DNA of 64,000 nt from Niabella sp. (GTDB taxonomy: Bacteria > Bacteroidota > Bacteroidia > Chitinophagales > Chitinophagaceae): contig JAGIAT010000014.1 in assembly GCA_017744715.1 (NCBI GenBank), positions 1 through 64,000 on the forward strand, in the 5' to 3' direction. Shown here piece by piece: positions 1 to 9,615 of this stretch. The position numbers were made by a program, and so were the translations under genes. Each line of letters opens with the position of its first letter. Within the stretch, counting starts at the first letter, position 1. The notes under the pieces are model-generated. The model saw only the letters and a list, made by a program, of their open reading frames with translations. It made no database searches and was not told where the DNA came from.

Positions 1-144
1 AATGTCAACTTATTTTAGGCACGCACATTCCGTTTGTTACTTGACGATACCTTTTCAATACCTGTTCCTCCAAAATATAGAATGGAAGAAGACCCATGAG
101 GAGTAACGGCATCTTCATTTTCACATTTCCACATCTTCAAATTT

Positions 145-2376
145 TCAAATTCCCGAAGGGGACTCAATCACCCACCATGAATACGAATCCGGTGGAAGTG
201 TAACAGATAAGGTTACTTCGTAATTGCGGTTGAGCGCATAACTTTTAGCCGCACCTTCTTTTTCCCGGATGCGGGCCGTTTGCGTTAAACCTGTGTAGTA
301 AAGCGGAACGGTGATCTGGCGTTTTATGGGCTGATTGGTAGGATTAAATACCATCAGCAATCCTTTTTGTTTTAATGCTGCATTTACATGCAGCCAGCCA
401 TCCCAGTCGCGCCCGTCGGCACGCCGTAAGTGGATCAGATCAGCATTCAGGATGGCTCGATATTTTTTATACCAGCCCACTACGTTCGCAACCGTTTGCC
501 GGGTAGCTTCCGTGTCGTAGAGGCGGGGTCCGCGGTAACAGGCCTGAACACCCGCGCCATAGTACTGCATCATCAGCTGTTCGTAGTCCTTCAGATGATC
601 CGAAAGCGGCTCCAGTACAGCTTCCGGCCCACCTCCCTGGTAACGGGTCAGCGGAACAAAGCCCCATCCCATAGAGGGTGTTTTTTCCCAGGTACCATCA
701 AATATATTCTGGCGGTTCAATATTTTCTGCTGTTCACGGGGCAGTGAAAAATTTACTTCCCGGTAACCCAGTGCAATTTTATTGGTGCCATCCAGGAAAT
801 ACCAATCGGGTGCGTTGATATAGATACCCCGGTTGTTTAGCCAGTGATACAATCCCTTCTGGATCTCCATCTGCCGCCACTGGCTGTCATCCAGCCCCTT
901 ATGCCCGGGATGCGTGGTAGACGCACAGCGGTCTCCCGGATAAGGCCCGTCATTCTCCCAGATATCAAACCCGGTAACGGTAAAAAATTGCTGAATTTTA
1001 TCGCGATAGGCCAAACCCCACTTGCTGCCGAAACAGGGCGCATTTCCAAAGAAAGCGCCACCGGTCTTGCCCGTTAAGGGGTTGATCACATCATCGGCTT
1101 CGCTGATCTTCCGTGAACTGAAAAGGGAATACACACCGATCTTTATGCCCTTTTGATGCGCATAATCTGCCAGAGCCTTACAACGCGCAAGGTTGGCCTC
1201 CCTGTTATCTTCCATATGGATGTGGCTTCCAAAACTCAGGATCAGGGCTTCATACCCGGTTTGTACACACTGATCGATGGCGTGTTTTACTTCTTCATCG
1301 TTTTTGCTGACCAGGTGCATAAAAATGGGATTGGCCGTTGTCCAGGGGGCAACCGTACGGTACATTTTCTGGATCGCCATACCCCGGCGCTGGCGGTCGT
1401 AACTGTCCATAGCCAGTTCATAGGTGCGCACCGAGGTAAACGAGTCGCGTGGCGCGAGGTCGATCCCCGGTCCGTGCTCAGGATATACTTCCAGCAAGCA
1501 GGGCGTTTCATAATTATAATTCACCTGCGATGTGTAGGCACTGTCGGTTTTCCAATGGGTGGTCTGATCACTTATATCATAGCGCATGGCATTGTTAAAT
1601 GCATAGTTGGATTCGATGTATAATCCCGCAGGTTTTTTCATTTGCGACGGACTGCCCACCACAGCGCTTTCTTCCTCCACCATTCCCAGGATCTCATGTA
1701 CCACCTTATCCAGGTGCACCGTTTGTTGCGACTGGTTAACAATGCGCAGCCATTTTACGATCAGCGGCAACCCGTCATAGAGTTCATAATTGATCTCTAT
1801 GTTGATGTTTTTTAATTCCGGCAGGGGCGAACGGAACAGGAAGCTTAAGCGTTTCCCTGTAGCAGCCTGTTTATGGGTGGCCCAAAAGGCAGACCGCGGA
1901 TTCAGATAGGATGACAGCCCGGTTACTGCGTAGGATACAAATTCAAAATCCCTGGTTCCCTTCTTCAGCTGATTTACCCATTCCGGCAGCAGGTAGGCAT
2001 TTTCTCTTTGCCCGTAAAGTCCGCCTACATTGTAAGCCTGACCATTGATCGTTACACGGGCTTCTGCTTTCACCGACCGGAGTAACTGCTGATTGTTGAT
2101 CTTGTTTTTATAGTCAATACATACAAGGTTGGGCTGCAGCCGGAACCGGCGCTGCACAAGGCCGTTGTCGAGAATGAGCTCTTTTTCATCCGCAGTTTTG
2201 TACACCGTTGCCTTTGCCGTAACGGGTGTTACCAGCCAGTCACCGCCGGAAAATAGAGCGTTACCTGCGGTCCAAACCGGCAACGGCTGGCTCCGCACCG
2301 GTTGTACCCCAACCAGCATAAAAAAGAGTACTGAATAAATATCTCTTTTTGCAATAATAGCTTTGTTTATACGCAT
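145..2376 (-). CDS. Secreted alpha-galactosidase-like glycoside hydrolase
   Basis: About 743 residues. The frame stays open far upstream, but the start at 2376 is chosen because it gives a signal peptide (hydrophobic VLFFMLVG, then SQ). The N-terminal half looks like a beta-sandwich; the middle resembles the TIM barrel of clan GH-D-like enzymes, with alternating hydrophobic strands and a carboxylate-rich FDIWENDGPYPGD near residue 470 that could hold the nucleophile. The C-terminus is a small beta domain. It probably acts on galactoside-type glycans in the periplasm or outside the cell. The family assignment rests on motif appearance only; another TIM-barrel hydrolase is possible. Its stop codon lies inside a short CAAATTTT periodic repeat. 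It is divergent from the alkaline phosphatase gene. Confidence 0.6.
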   Translation of the reverse strand: MRINKAIIAKRDIYSVLFFMLVGVQPVRSQPLPVWTAGNALFSGGDWLVTPVTAKATVYKTADEKELILDNGLVQRRFRLQPNLVCIDYKNKINNQQLLRSVKAEARVTINGQAYNVGGLYGQRENAYLLPEWVNQLKKGTRDFEFVSYAVTGLSSYLNPRSAFWATHKQAATGKRLSFLFRSPLPELKNINIEINYELYDGLPLIVKWLRIVNQSQQTVHLDKVVHEILGMVEEESAVVGSPSQMKKPAGLYIESNYAFNNAMRYDISDQTTHWKTDSAYTSQVNYNYETPCLLEVYPEHGPGIDLAPRDSFTSVRTYELAMDSYDRQRRGMAIQKMYRTVAPWTTANPIFMHLVSKNDEEVKHAIDQCVQTGYEALILSFGSHIHMEDNREANLARCKALADYAHQKGIKIGVYSLFSSRKISEADDVINPLTGKTGGAFFGNAPCFGSKWGLAYRDKIQQFFTVTGFDIWENDGPYPGDRCASTTHPGHKGLDDSQWRQMEIQKGLYHWLNNRGIYINAPDWYFLDGTNKIALGYREVNFSLPREQQKILNRQNIFDGTWEKTPSMGWGFVPLTRYQGGGPEAVLEPLSDHLKDYEQLMMQYYGAGVQACYRGPRLYDTEATRQTVANVVGWYKKYRAILNADLIHLRRADGRDWDGWLHVNAALKQKGLLMVFNPTNQPIKRQITVPLYYTGLTQTARIREKEGAAKSYALNRNYEVTLSVTLPPDSYSWWVIESPSGI

Positions 2377-2692
2377 CGTTAATAATAGATATGAAGACCG
2401 CAAGTTACGGTTTTGATCGTAGCCCGCCATAGAATGGAGTACAGGCTGTACATAATTGAATATAGCAGCAAGGCCATCGCTGATCCGCATCCAATAGGCT
2501 GCCGGTACTGACCGGAATACCCGCCCGTTTTTCAATGAACATCGGGCGCTATTTAAAAATAACGGATACAATTTGATAACAGGAAACGAGGATAAGTTTC
2601 CTGGGCGGAACAAACACACCAGCAGAAGAACGGTTATTTTGCGGCGCATCTGAAAGCGATGAAAATCCATCACAATCAAATAAACGGAACCG
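2377..2692. other. Divergent intergenic region
   Basis: 316 bp between two divergent exported-protein genes, so both promoters must lie here. A 13-bp perfect palindrome GTACAGGCTGTAC is at 2439-2451. A TTATTTTG stretch about 60 bases before the alkaline phosphatase start is close to the TAnnTTTG -7 element. No ORF worth calling is seen. Confidence 0.4.
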
Positions 2693-4099
2693 ATGAACCG
2701 CAAACATTTCTTTAAGAACAGCGCACTGGCATTGACCGGAACGGTATTGTCAGGGAACCTGCTGGGGCAAACATCCGTAACCCGCGCAAACCGTGCCACA
2801 GGGGGCACTAAGAACATCATTTTTATGGTGAGCGATGGTATGAGTACGGGTACCTTAAATATGGCAGACCTGCTGATGCAGCGGAAATATGGCCGGCGAA
2901 GCAGCTGGCTGCGCTTGTATGATGAACAGCGGGCCGTGCGGGCCTTCATGGATACCGCTTCTGCCAGTTCCCTGGTCACCGATTCGGCGGCCGGCAGTTC
3001 GTCCTGGGGCGGTGGTGTGCGGGTACCCAACGGCAAATTGAATGTAGGGGCAAATGGCGAGCATTACATGCCCATCCTTCAAAAGTTTAAGGCAGCAGGT
3101 AAGGCCGTTGGCTGTGTTACAACGGTACCCATCGGACATGCCACTCCTGCAGGCTTTTGCATCAACAATGACAGCCGCGGCGACATGGATGAAATTTGCC
3201 GGCAGTACCTCAGCCTGAGGTTCGACGTTATGCTGGGAGGAGGGGCCGATAATTTTAAAGCCGCTACCCGGAAGGACAAAACCGACCTGTTGCAGCAATA
3301 TAAACAAAAGGGATATACGGTGGTTACAGACCGGGATGCTTTACTACGCCAACCGGTAACCGGCGCGCCGCTGCTGGGTGTCTTTCACAACGGTGCCCTG
3401 CCGTATGCACTGGACCGGGAACATGATATTACCTTACAACAGCAAACGCCAACCCTTGCTGAGATGACAAAAAAAGCCATCGAAAAATTAAATAAAAATC
3501 CAAACGGATTTGTAATGCAGGTAGAAGGCGGTAAGGTAGATTGGGGGGCTCATGCAAATGATGCGGCCGCAATGCTGTATGACCAGATCGCTTTTGATGA
3601 AACCATTGGAGCTGTAATTGATTTTGCAGAAAAAGACGGGAATACACTGGTCATTATCACCACTGATCATGGAAATGCCAATCCCGGTTTGTTTTACAGC
3701 AACGATGCCAACCGGAATTTTGACCGGTTGCACCAGTTTAAGCATACCAATGACTGGCTCCTCAATGGTATCAATAAAAGTTTTACAGAAGCACAGGTGC
3801 TGGAGCGTATGGAAGCAGCGCAGGGCTTTGCGTTAAAAAAAGAAGACGCGGCCCTTCTTTTAAAAAGCTACACGCAGCTGAATGAAGAGGGGGTGTACAA
3901 TGCCGGGCATTTGCCCTTTAAAACCCTGGCTGCACTTCAGCAATCCTATACTTCTATCGGCTGGGGATCAATGGAGCATTCCGGCGATTATGTAGAGCTG
4001 GCAATGTTCGGTCCGGGAAAAGCGCTTTTAAAATCCTTTGTAAAAAATACCGATCTGCACCAGCTGATGTTACAGGCAACGGGTGTAACGGCGGGCTAA
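2693..4099 (+). CDS. Alkaline phosphatase (PhoA superfamily), exported
   Basis: 468 residues, the usual length. It hydrolyses phosphate monoesters in the periplasm using two zinc ions and one magnesium. Seen: N-terminal export signal; first metal Asp in MVSDGMS; nucleophile Ser98 in TDSAAG; HATPAG; DWGAHANDA (metal Asp and His); TTDHGN (Asp and His); and the last metal His in MEHSGDYVELAMFGPG. All catalytic ligands are present, so it should be active. The early NRKHFFKNSALALTG resembles the lipoprotein/Tat-like leaders of Bacteroidota exported enzymes. It may supply phosphate or dephosphorylate substrates alongside nearby secreted hydrolases. Confidence 0.93.
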   Translation: MNRKHFFKNSALALTGTVLSGNLLGQTSVTRANRATGGTKNIIFMVSDGMSTGTLNMADLLMQRKYGRRSSWLRLYDEQRAVRAFMDTASASSLVTDSAAGSSSWGGGVRVPNGKLNVGANGEHYMPILQKFKAAGKAVGCVTTVPIGHATPAGFCINNDSRGDMDEICRQYLSLRFDVMLGGGADNFKAATRKDKTDLLQQYKQKGYTVVTDRDALLRQPVTGAPLLGVFHNGALPYALDREHDITLQQQTPTLAEMTKKAIEKLNKNPNGFVMQVEGGKVDWGAHANDAAAMLYDQIAFDETIGAVIDFAEKDGNTLVIITTDHGNANPGLFYSNDANRNFDRLHQFKHTNDWLLNGINKSFTEAQVLERMEAAQGFALKKEDAALLLKSYTQLNEEGVYNAGHLPFKTLAALQQSYTSIGWGSMEHSGDYVELAMFGPGKALLKSFVKNTDLHQLMLQATGVTAG

Positions 4100-4252
4100 C
4101 CGGCCGGAAAATATCTGGGACGGAATTTCTGCCGGAGGATAGTAGTTCCTTCAGTCGGCACACCCATCTCAAAATCTGTACCCTGCGGCGCCGGTTCTGC
4201 GGAAAATTACCCGATCTGTTCTATTTTTGAGCAGGCACTTCAATGCCGTATT

Positions 4253-5317
4253 ATGATCCTAAAGGAATTACTACAACATCGCATCTGCAACCAGCAGTTA
4301 CACCGGCCGGAAGCGTATAGTCCGGAAGCCCTGGTAGCCCATATGGGAGCCATACAGGCGCAGGATTATGCCATGGCTAAATGGGCCATCGGCCTGCGGA
4401 TGCAGGACCCCGGCGAACAGCCCATCGAAGACGCCATTAATAACGGCGGAATTATCCGGCTGCATGTAGTGCGCCCGACCTGGCATTTTGTAACTATGGA
4501 AAATGTACGCTGGATGATGCAGTTGTCGGCGCCGTATATACAAAAAGCGGCCCGGTATATCGATCAGCAAACCGGGCTTACCACTGCCATCTATACAAAG
4601 GCGCGTAAGGTGCTGGAAAAAGAACTGGAAGGAGAAGACCTGACCAAAGAGGAGCTGATGGACCGGCTGGCACTGCGGGGAATAAAGGTAGATAACCTGC
4701 TGGCCACCCAGCTGCTGATCCGCGCAGAAACGGAAATGATCATTTGCAGCGGCAAACGGAAAGGCCGCCGCTTTACCTATACGCTATTTGATAAACGGGT
4801 ACCGGCGGCTGCCGTTATCAGCAGGGAAGAAGCCCTGGCGAAACTGGCCCTGCTTTACTTTAAAACCAGGGGCCCCGCCACATTAAAAGACTTTGCCTGG
4901 TGGAGCGGACTTCCGGTTACCGACGCCACAAAAGGATGGAAGGCGATTGAAAAGCAACTGGTAGGTATTACGGTAAATGGAATGACTTACTGGATGTTTG
5001 ATCAAAAGGTGCCGGCACTTACCGCAATGCCGCATTCCTTTTTATTGCCGCCCTATGATGAGCTTACGGTAAGCTATTCCGAAAGCCGCGGATTGCTTTT
5101 TGATGGGGATGGCGCATTGGTAGGCAACGGAATCTTCCGGCCGGTAATGATGGAAAAGCAAAAACTGACCGGTATCTGGAAGCGGACCGAGAAAAAGCAG
5201 GGGATTGAATTAGACTTTAACTTCCTGCCCCAACACCCCGGAAAGCCATCCCGCCATTTGCTGGGTTCTGTACGGCTCTTTGAACAACACACCGGCAAGC
5301 CGGTAACCCTTATTTAG
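4253..5317 (+). CDS. Winged-helix DNA-binding domain protein (AlkX/YcaQ-like)
   Basis: 354 residues. The start MILKELLQHRICNQQL and the motifs VAHMGAIQAQDYAMAKWAIGLR and GGIIRLHVVRPTWHFV are typical of the HTH_42 family (PF06224). The family includes DNA-binding proteins with tandem winged helices linked to DNA repair (AlkD2/YcaQ glycosylases), but most members are uncharacterised. LPPYDELTVSY near residue 265 is the family's conserved C-terminal block. Start ATG 4253 has no close in-frame competitor. No operon partner; it stands alone before the repeat array. A glycosylase role would be inference. Confidence 0.8.
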   Translation: MILKELLQHRICNQQLHRPEAYSPEALVAHMGAIQAQDYAMAKWAIGLRMQDPGEQPIEDAINNGGIIRLHVVRPTWHFVTMENVRWMMQLSAPYIQKAARYIDQQTGLTTAIYTKARKVLEKELEGEDLTKEELMDRLALRGIKVDNLLATQLLIRAETEMIICSGKRKGRRFTYTLFDKRVPAAAVISREEALAKLALLYFKTRGPATLKDFAWWSGLPVTDATKGWKAIEKQLVGITVNGMTYWMFDQKVPALTAMPHSFLLPPYDELTVSYSESRGLLFDGDGALVGNGIFRPVMMEKQKLTGIWKRTEKKQGIELDFNFLPQHPGKPSRHLLGSVRLFEQHTGKPVTLI

Positions 5318-5370
5318 CGAATAGATCAGGGCAGGAGGGTTATACCGGCAGATGATCAACATGTAGAACC

Positions 5371-6667
5371 AGCCAAAAAAAATCTGTGCACATCCGTGCC
5401 ATCTGTGAGAAAAAAAAACAAACATCAGTGCGCCTCCCTGGTCATTTGCCATAAACTCAATCAGCGATTATCAGCGAAACAATCCGCGCATATCTGCGGG
5501 AACATTTAATCACAGAGCACCGCAGGTAACACAAAGAAAAAACGCATCACAATCCCATCTGCAAAACCAACCGAAAAAACCGGTGCACATCCGTGTCATC
5601 TGTGAGAAAAATAAAAACAAGCATGAGAACACCAGTTATTTGCCATAAACCCAATCAGCGATTATCAGCAAAACAATCCGCGCATATCCGCGGGAACATT
5701 TAATCACAGCGCACCGCAGGTAGCACAAAGAAAAAGCGCATCACAATCCCCCCTGCAAAACCAACCGAAAAAAATCGGTGCACATCCGTGTCATCTGTGA
5801 GAAAAAGAAAAACAAGCATCAATGCGCCCCCCTGGTCATTTGCCATAAACCCGATCAGCGATTATCAGCGAAACAATTCGCGCATATCTGCGGGAACATT
5901 TAATCACAGAGCACCGCAGGTAACACAAAGAAAAAACGCATCACAATCCCATCTGCAAAACCAACCGAAAAAACCGGTGCACATCCGTGTCATCTGTGAG
6001 AAAAATAAAAACAAGCATGAGAACACCAGTCATTTGCCATAAACCCAATCAGCGATTATCAGCAAAACAATCCGCGCATATCCGCGGGAACATTTAATCA
6101 CAGCGCACCGCAGGTAGCACAAAGAAAAAGCGCATCACAATCCCCCCTGCAAAACCAACCGAAAAAAATCGGTGCACATCCGTGTCATCTGTGAGAAAAA
6201 GAAAAACAAGCATCAATGCGCCCCCCTGGTCATTTGCCATAAACCCGATCAGCGATTATCAGCGAAACAATTCGCGCATATCCGCGGGGAACATTAGCCA
6301 CAGCGCACCGCAGGTAATACAAAGAAAAAGCGCATCACAATCCCCCCCTGTAGAACCAACCGAAAAAATCTGTGCACATCCGTGTCATCTGTGAGAAAAA
6401 TAAAAACAAAGATCAGTGCGCCCCCGGTCATTGCCATAAACCCAATCAGCGGTTATCAGCGAAACAATCCGTGCATATCTGCGGGAAAATCCAGCCACAA
6501 CGCACCGCAGGTAACACAAAGAAAAAGCGCATCACAATCCCCCCTGTAGAACCAACTGAAAAAATCTGTGCACATCCGTGTCATCTGTGAGAAAAATAAA
6601 AAGAAGCATCCGTGCGCCCCCGGTCATTTGCCGCAATCTAATCAGCGGTATCTGCAGAAAACATAAC
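5371..6667. repeat. Tandem array of ~197-bp units (about 6.5 copies)
   Basis: The landmark GTGCACATCCGTG begins at 5386, 5583, 5778, 5977, 6172, 6372 and 6568, giving spacings of 197, 195, 199, 195, 200 and 196. Each unit joins three blocks of short words: ATCTGTG/ATCCGTG words, ATCAGCG/ATCCGCG/ATCTGCG words, and CACAGAG/CACAAAG words, each repeating about every 9-12 bases. Units 2+3 and 4+5 are nearly identical as a pair, so a ~394-bp dimer was duplicated most recently. Short reading frames inside the array are by-products of the repeat. No unit has CRISPR-like spacers. Confidence 0.95.
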
Positions 6668-6670
6668 CCA

Positions 6671-6701
6671 CAAAAAAAGCACGCCTGTAACAGCGCGCTT
6701 T
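6671..6701 (-). terminator. Terminator of isocitrate dehydrogenase gene
   Basis: On the minus strand a 9-bp stem AAAGCGCGC / GCGTGCTTT with an 8-base loop runs directly into a T tract. It lies 24 bases past the icd stop codon. Confidence 0.85.
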
Positions 6702-6724
6702 CTGTTGATCATTTATAAACCGGT

Positions 6725-7957
6725 TTAGTTCAGTTTCTTCTTGAGGTTTTCGTCAATAGCTTCCAGGAACTCTTCGGTATACAGGTAATGTTCGCCGTGC
6801 TGAACCTTGGAACCATGGATACAAACGGCCAGGTCCTTGGTCATTTTGCCCTGCTCCACGGTTTCAATACAAACCGCTTCCAGTGCATTGGCAAAATCGA
6901 TCAGCTCCTGGTTGCCATCCAGTTTACCACGGAAGGCCAGCCCCCTGGTCCAGGCAAAAATGCTGGCGATCGGGTTGGTGCTGGTTGGCTTGCCCTGCTG
7001 GTGATCCCGGTAATGGCGGGTTACGGTACCGTGTGCCGCTTCTGCTTCCAGTGTTTTACCATCAGGTGTTACCAGTACAGAAGTCATTAGTCCCAACGAA
7101 CCAAAGCCCTGAGCTACGGTATCGCTTTGCACATCGCCGTCATAGTTTTTGCAGGCCCATACAAAGTTGCCATTCCATTTTAACGCACTGGCCACCATGT
7201 CATCGATCAGGCGGTGTTCGTAAGTAATGCCGGCTTTATCAAATTCGGCTTTGAATTCATTTTCGTAGATCTCCTGGAATATATCCTTAAAGCGGCCATC
7301 GTATTTTTTCAGGATGGTATTCTTGGTAGAAAGGTATAAAGGCCATTTTTTGCTCAGGGCCATATTGAAACAGCTTCTTGCAAAACCTTTAATGCTCTCG
7401 TCGGTATTATACATGGTCATTGCCACGCCGTCACCTTTGAAATTGTACACATCAAAAACCTGCGGTTCACCACCGTCTTCAGGCGTAAAGGTCATGGTCA
7501 GTTTGCCTTTTCCTTTGATCACGGTGTCGGTAGCGCGGTACTGGTCGCCAAAGGCATGACGTCCTACAATAATGGGCGCCGTCCAGTTGGTAACCAAACG
7601 GGGTATATTGCTGATCACAATGGGCTCGCGAAATACGGTACCATCCAGGATGTTCCGGATCGTTCCGTTGGGGCTCTTCCACATTTGTTTCAGGTTAAAT
7701 TCAGTTACACGGGCTTCATCTGGTGTGATGGTAGCACATTTGATACCCACACCGTATTCTTTAATAGCATTTGCAGCGTCAATCGTAACCTGGTCATCCG
7801 TAGCATCCCGGTGCTCCACCCCAAGATCATAGTATTTAATATCTACATCGATATAGGGGAGGATCAGTTTATCCTTAATAAATTTCCAAATGATCCTTGT
7901 CATCTCATCTCCGTCCAGTTCTACAACCGGGTTGGCTACTTTAATTTTCTGGGCCAT
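6725..7957 (-). CDS. icd: NADP-dependent isocitrate dehydrogenase
   Basis: 410 residues, the eukaryote-like homodimeric class. It decarboxylates isocitrate to 2-oxoglutarate in the TCA cycle and makes NADPH. Seen: substrate loop SPNGTIRN near residue 95; [13 protein letters not shown] near 132, containing the Arg equivalent to human IDH1 Arg132; metal-binding YDGDVQSD near 272; and HGTVTRHYR near 309, where Arg and His indicate NADP rather than NAD. All key residues are intact. It is transcribed alone, from a TAGATTTG element at 7996-8003 to the terminator at 6671-6701, divergent from a Crp-like regulator. Confidence 0.97.
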   Translation of the reverse strand: MAQKIKVANPVVELDGDEMTRIIWKFIKDKLILPYIDVDIKYYDLGVEHRDATDDQVTIDAANAIKEYGVGIKCATITPDEARVTEFNLKQMWKSPNGTIRNILDGTVFREPIVISNIPRLVTNWTAPIIVGRHAFGDQYRATDTVIKGKGKLTMTFTPEDGGEPQVFDVYNFKGDGVAMTMYNTDESIKGFARSCFNMALSKKWPLYLSTKNTILKKYDGRFKDIFQEIYENEFKAEFDKAGITYEHRLIDDMVASALKWNGNFVWACKNYDGDVQSDTVAQGFGSLGLMTSVLVTPDGKTLEAEAAHGTVTRHYRDHQQGKPTSTNPIASIFAWTRGLAFRGKLDGNQELIDFANALEAVCIETVEQGKMTKDLAVCIHGSKVQHGEHYLYTEEFLEAIDENLKKKLN

Positions 7958-7995
7958 GATCTTATTTTGATTTAATAATAAAAAAGTGATAGTCG

Positions 7996-8003
7996 CAAAT
8001 CTA
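7996..8003 (-). promoter_or_regulatory. Candidate -7 promoter element for icd
   Basis: On the minus strand the sequence reads TAGATTTG, an exact match to the Bacteroidota TAnnTTTG -7 consensus, 39 bases before the icd ATG. No clear -33 TTTG is seen at the expected distance. Confidence 0.5.
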
Positions 8004-8080
8004 GCGATTTCATAGAATATTTCTCATCAGAATTCACAATACATTTAGCAGGGCGTCTTTTTTTTCGCTTACATTTGCGT

Positions 8081-8680
8081 ATGAATGCGACCCTAGCCGA
8101 TATTGACGAATTTATAACGTTTCTACGCCAGTTTGTAACACTTTCGCTGGAAGAGGTGAAAACGATATTGCTTCCGGCAATCCAGGTTCGGGCGTTTAAT
8201 AAGCGCGACATTGTTACCCGTGCAGGCGAGGTAGAGGAGTATATGAATTTTATCAAGAAAGGTACCCTGCGTAAATACTACGTGCAGGACAAAGATGAGA
8301 TCATTGTACAGATATCGATCGAAGGGCACCTGATCTCCAGTCAGGAATCTTTTTATACCCGCACGCCCTCCGAATATTTTATCGATGCGGTGGAACCCAC
8401 CACTGTTTTAAGTATGCAATATGATGCCCTCGAAAAAGTATTTGCATCGAGCCATAACCTGGAACGCCTGGGCCGGCTGGTAACGGAGCATACCATGGTA
8501 TTGAAGGATAAGTGGCAATTCAGCCTGATTCGTCAAACCCCCCGGGAGCGATTTTTGAGTTTTGTAGATAAGTACCCGGAAATACTGCAACGGGTTCCCC
8601 AAAAATACCTGGCCTCTTATTTAAACATCAAACCGGAAACCTTTAGCCGGTTTAAGCACCTTACCCGGCAGAAACACTAG
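8081..8680 (+). CDS. Crp/Fnr-family transcriptional regulator
   Basis: 199 residues from the ATG at 8081; a TTG two codons upstream is less likely. The N-terminal cNMP-binding-like beta-roll spans about residues 10-125 (IVTRAGEVEEYMNFIKKG, then the short hinge into a long helix). The C-terminus is a short HTH with SYLNIKPETFSRFKHL. This is the typical small Bacteroidota Crp-like form. No Cys cluster for an Fe-S centre is seen, so the ligand is unknown. A TACATTTG -7-like element ends only three bases before the ATG; if real, the mRNA would be almost leaderless. Divergent from icd. Confidence 0.88.
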   Translation: MNATLADIDEFITFLRQFVTLSLEEVKTILLPAIQVRAFNKRDIVTRAGEVEEYMNFIKKGTLRKYYVQDKDEIIVQISIEGHLISSQESFYTRTPSEYFIDAVEPTTVLSMQYDALEKVFASSHNLERLGRLVTEHTMVLKDKWQFSLIRQTPRERFLSFVDKYPEILQRVPQKYLASYLNIKPETFSRFKHLTRQKH

Positions 8681-9080
8681 CAGTTACGTAAAAAGAATCG
8701 TTAACGTTGAGGCCCGTACTCTTTGGTAATTTACTTGCAAGCTTACTGTATGTGTATTTTTTAACATGTTGGTTGTGAGCTGATTAATATTTGAAACATC
8801 AGGTAAAATAAAAAGCCGGGCCCGGTTTATACTGTTAAAAATAGCTCCAGATGTGAACTATTTGTGAACAGATGTTAGCATCTTTCCTTGGAATTTCCGT
8901 TCGGATGTATTACCTTTGCATCTTTCTTGCGTTTCTGGTTTGGCAACCAGTTCGTGTAATTCAGTAAAACAGACCGGAAGGGCTGTTCTAAAAAAGTTCA
9001 CAGTTTCTGCAAAGACACTGCGTTCAAACTTCCACTGAAACAAATTCCTTGGAAGCTATTGTTTAACTTAAACCTGTTAC
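8681..9080. other. 400-bp leader and promoter region
   Basis: No convincing gene. It holds the 10-bp palindrome CCGGGCCCGG near 8818, the promoter at 8887-8918 and a ~155-base untranslated leader of the RlpA-like gene with a perfect hairpin CTGGTT-TGGC-AACCAG near 8935-8950. The leader is long for this genome and may fold. Confidence 0.5.
8887..8918 (+). promoter_or_regulatory. Bacteroidota-type promoter for RlpA-like gene
   Basis: TTG at 8888-8890, a 20-base spacer, then TACCTTTG at 8911-8918. This fits the -33 TTG and -7 TAnnTTTG arrangement. Transcription would start near 8925, leaving a leader of roughly 155 bases. Confidence 0.65.
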
Positions 9081-9470
9081 ATGAAGAGAGTTATAATCTT
9101 TGTAACCGCAATGGCCATTTCCCTGGCCGGTTTTTCCCAAAGCGGGAATGGAACCTCTGCAAAAGCATCATTTTACAGTAAAAGTTTTAATGGACGTAAA
9201 ACCGCGACCGGAGAAACATACTGGGATCATCTTTTAACCGCCGCTTCCAATATTTATAAGCTGGGCACCCGTTTACTTGTGGTAAACAAGAGCACCGGCA
9301 AAAAAGTAGAGGTAGTGGTAAATGACCGAATGGCTCCTCATATGAAAGGCAGGGTAGATCTTAGCCGATCCGCCTTCCAGAAAATAGCTTCCGTTAACTC
9401 GGGCGTAGTTCCTGTAAAAGTTTATGTACTAGACGGTAAGGAACCGGATAACGATGATAAAACACTATAA
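9081..9470 (+). CDS. RlpA-like double-psi beta-barrel protein, secreted
   Basis: 129 residues with a signal peptide (IIFVTAMAISLAGFSQ). The rest is a compact RlpA-type double-psi beta-barrel: KASFYSKSFNGRKTATGETY, then LLTAAS, LGTRLLVVN, VVVNDR and GRVDLSRSAFQKIA. RlpA proteins bind or cleave denuded peptidoglycan glycan strands at division sites. Here the lytic Asp-containing VNDR motif is present but there is no SPOR domain, so septal targeting is not evident. Single-gene transcription unit with its own promoter and terminator. Confidence 0.88.
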   Translation: MKRVIIFVTAMAISLAGFSQSGNGTSAKASFYSKSFNGRKTATGETYWDHLLTAASNIYKLGTRLLVVNKSTGKKVEVVVNDRMAPHMKGRVDLSRSAFQKIASVNSGVVPVKVYVLDGKEPDNDDKTL

Positions 9471-9492
9471 GGGTTGAAATTTTTATAATGGT

Positions 9493-9520
9493 AAACCGCT
9501 CCTTTCCGGGGCGGTTTTTT
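9493..9520 (+). terminator. Rho-independent terminator
   Basis: Stem AACCGCTCC / GGGGCGGTT with a short loop (one G-T pair) followed by a T tract, about 25 bases after the RlpA-like stop codon. Confidence 0.85.
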
Positions 9521-9615
9521 CATTTTCATTAACGGATCGCATAAAAAGCGATTTCCCCTATTGATCAGCGGATTTTTTTTATTTTTACCAATCCGGAAAT
9601 TCAGATTGGAACAAT

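Noticed and set aside
2377-3036. Longer N-terminus for the glycoside-hydrolase-like protein
   Set aside because: The extension overlaps the alkaline phosphatase gene and would bury the signal peptide that begins at 2376.
5788-6590. Several short reading frames with near-identical products in the 5.4-6.7 kb array
   Set aside because: They repeat because the DNA repeats, have no ribosome site or known domain, and change frame between units.
5371-6667. CRISPR array
   Set aside because: Units are about 197 bp without unique spacers, and no cas genes are present.
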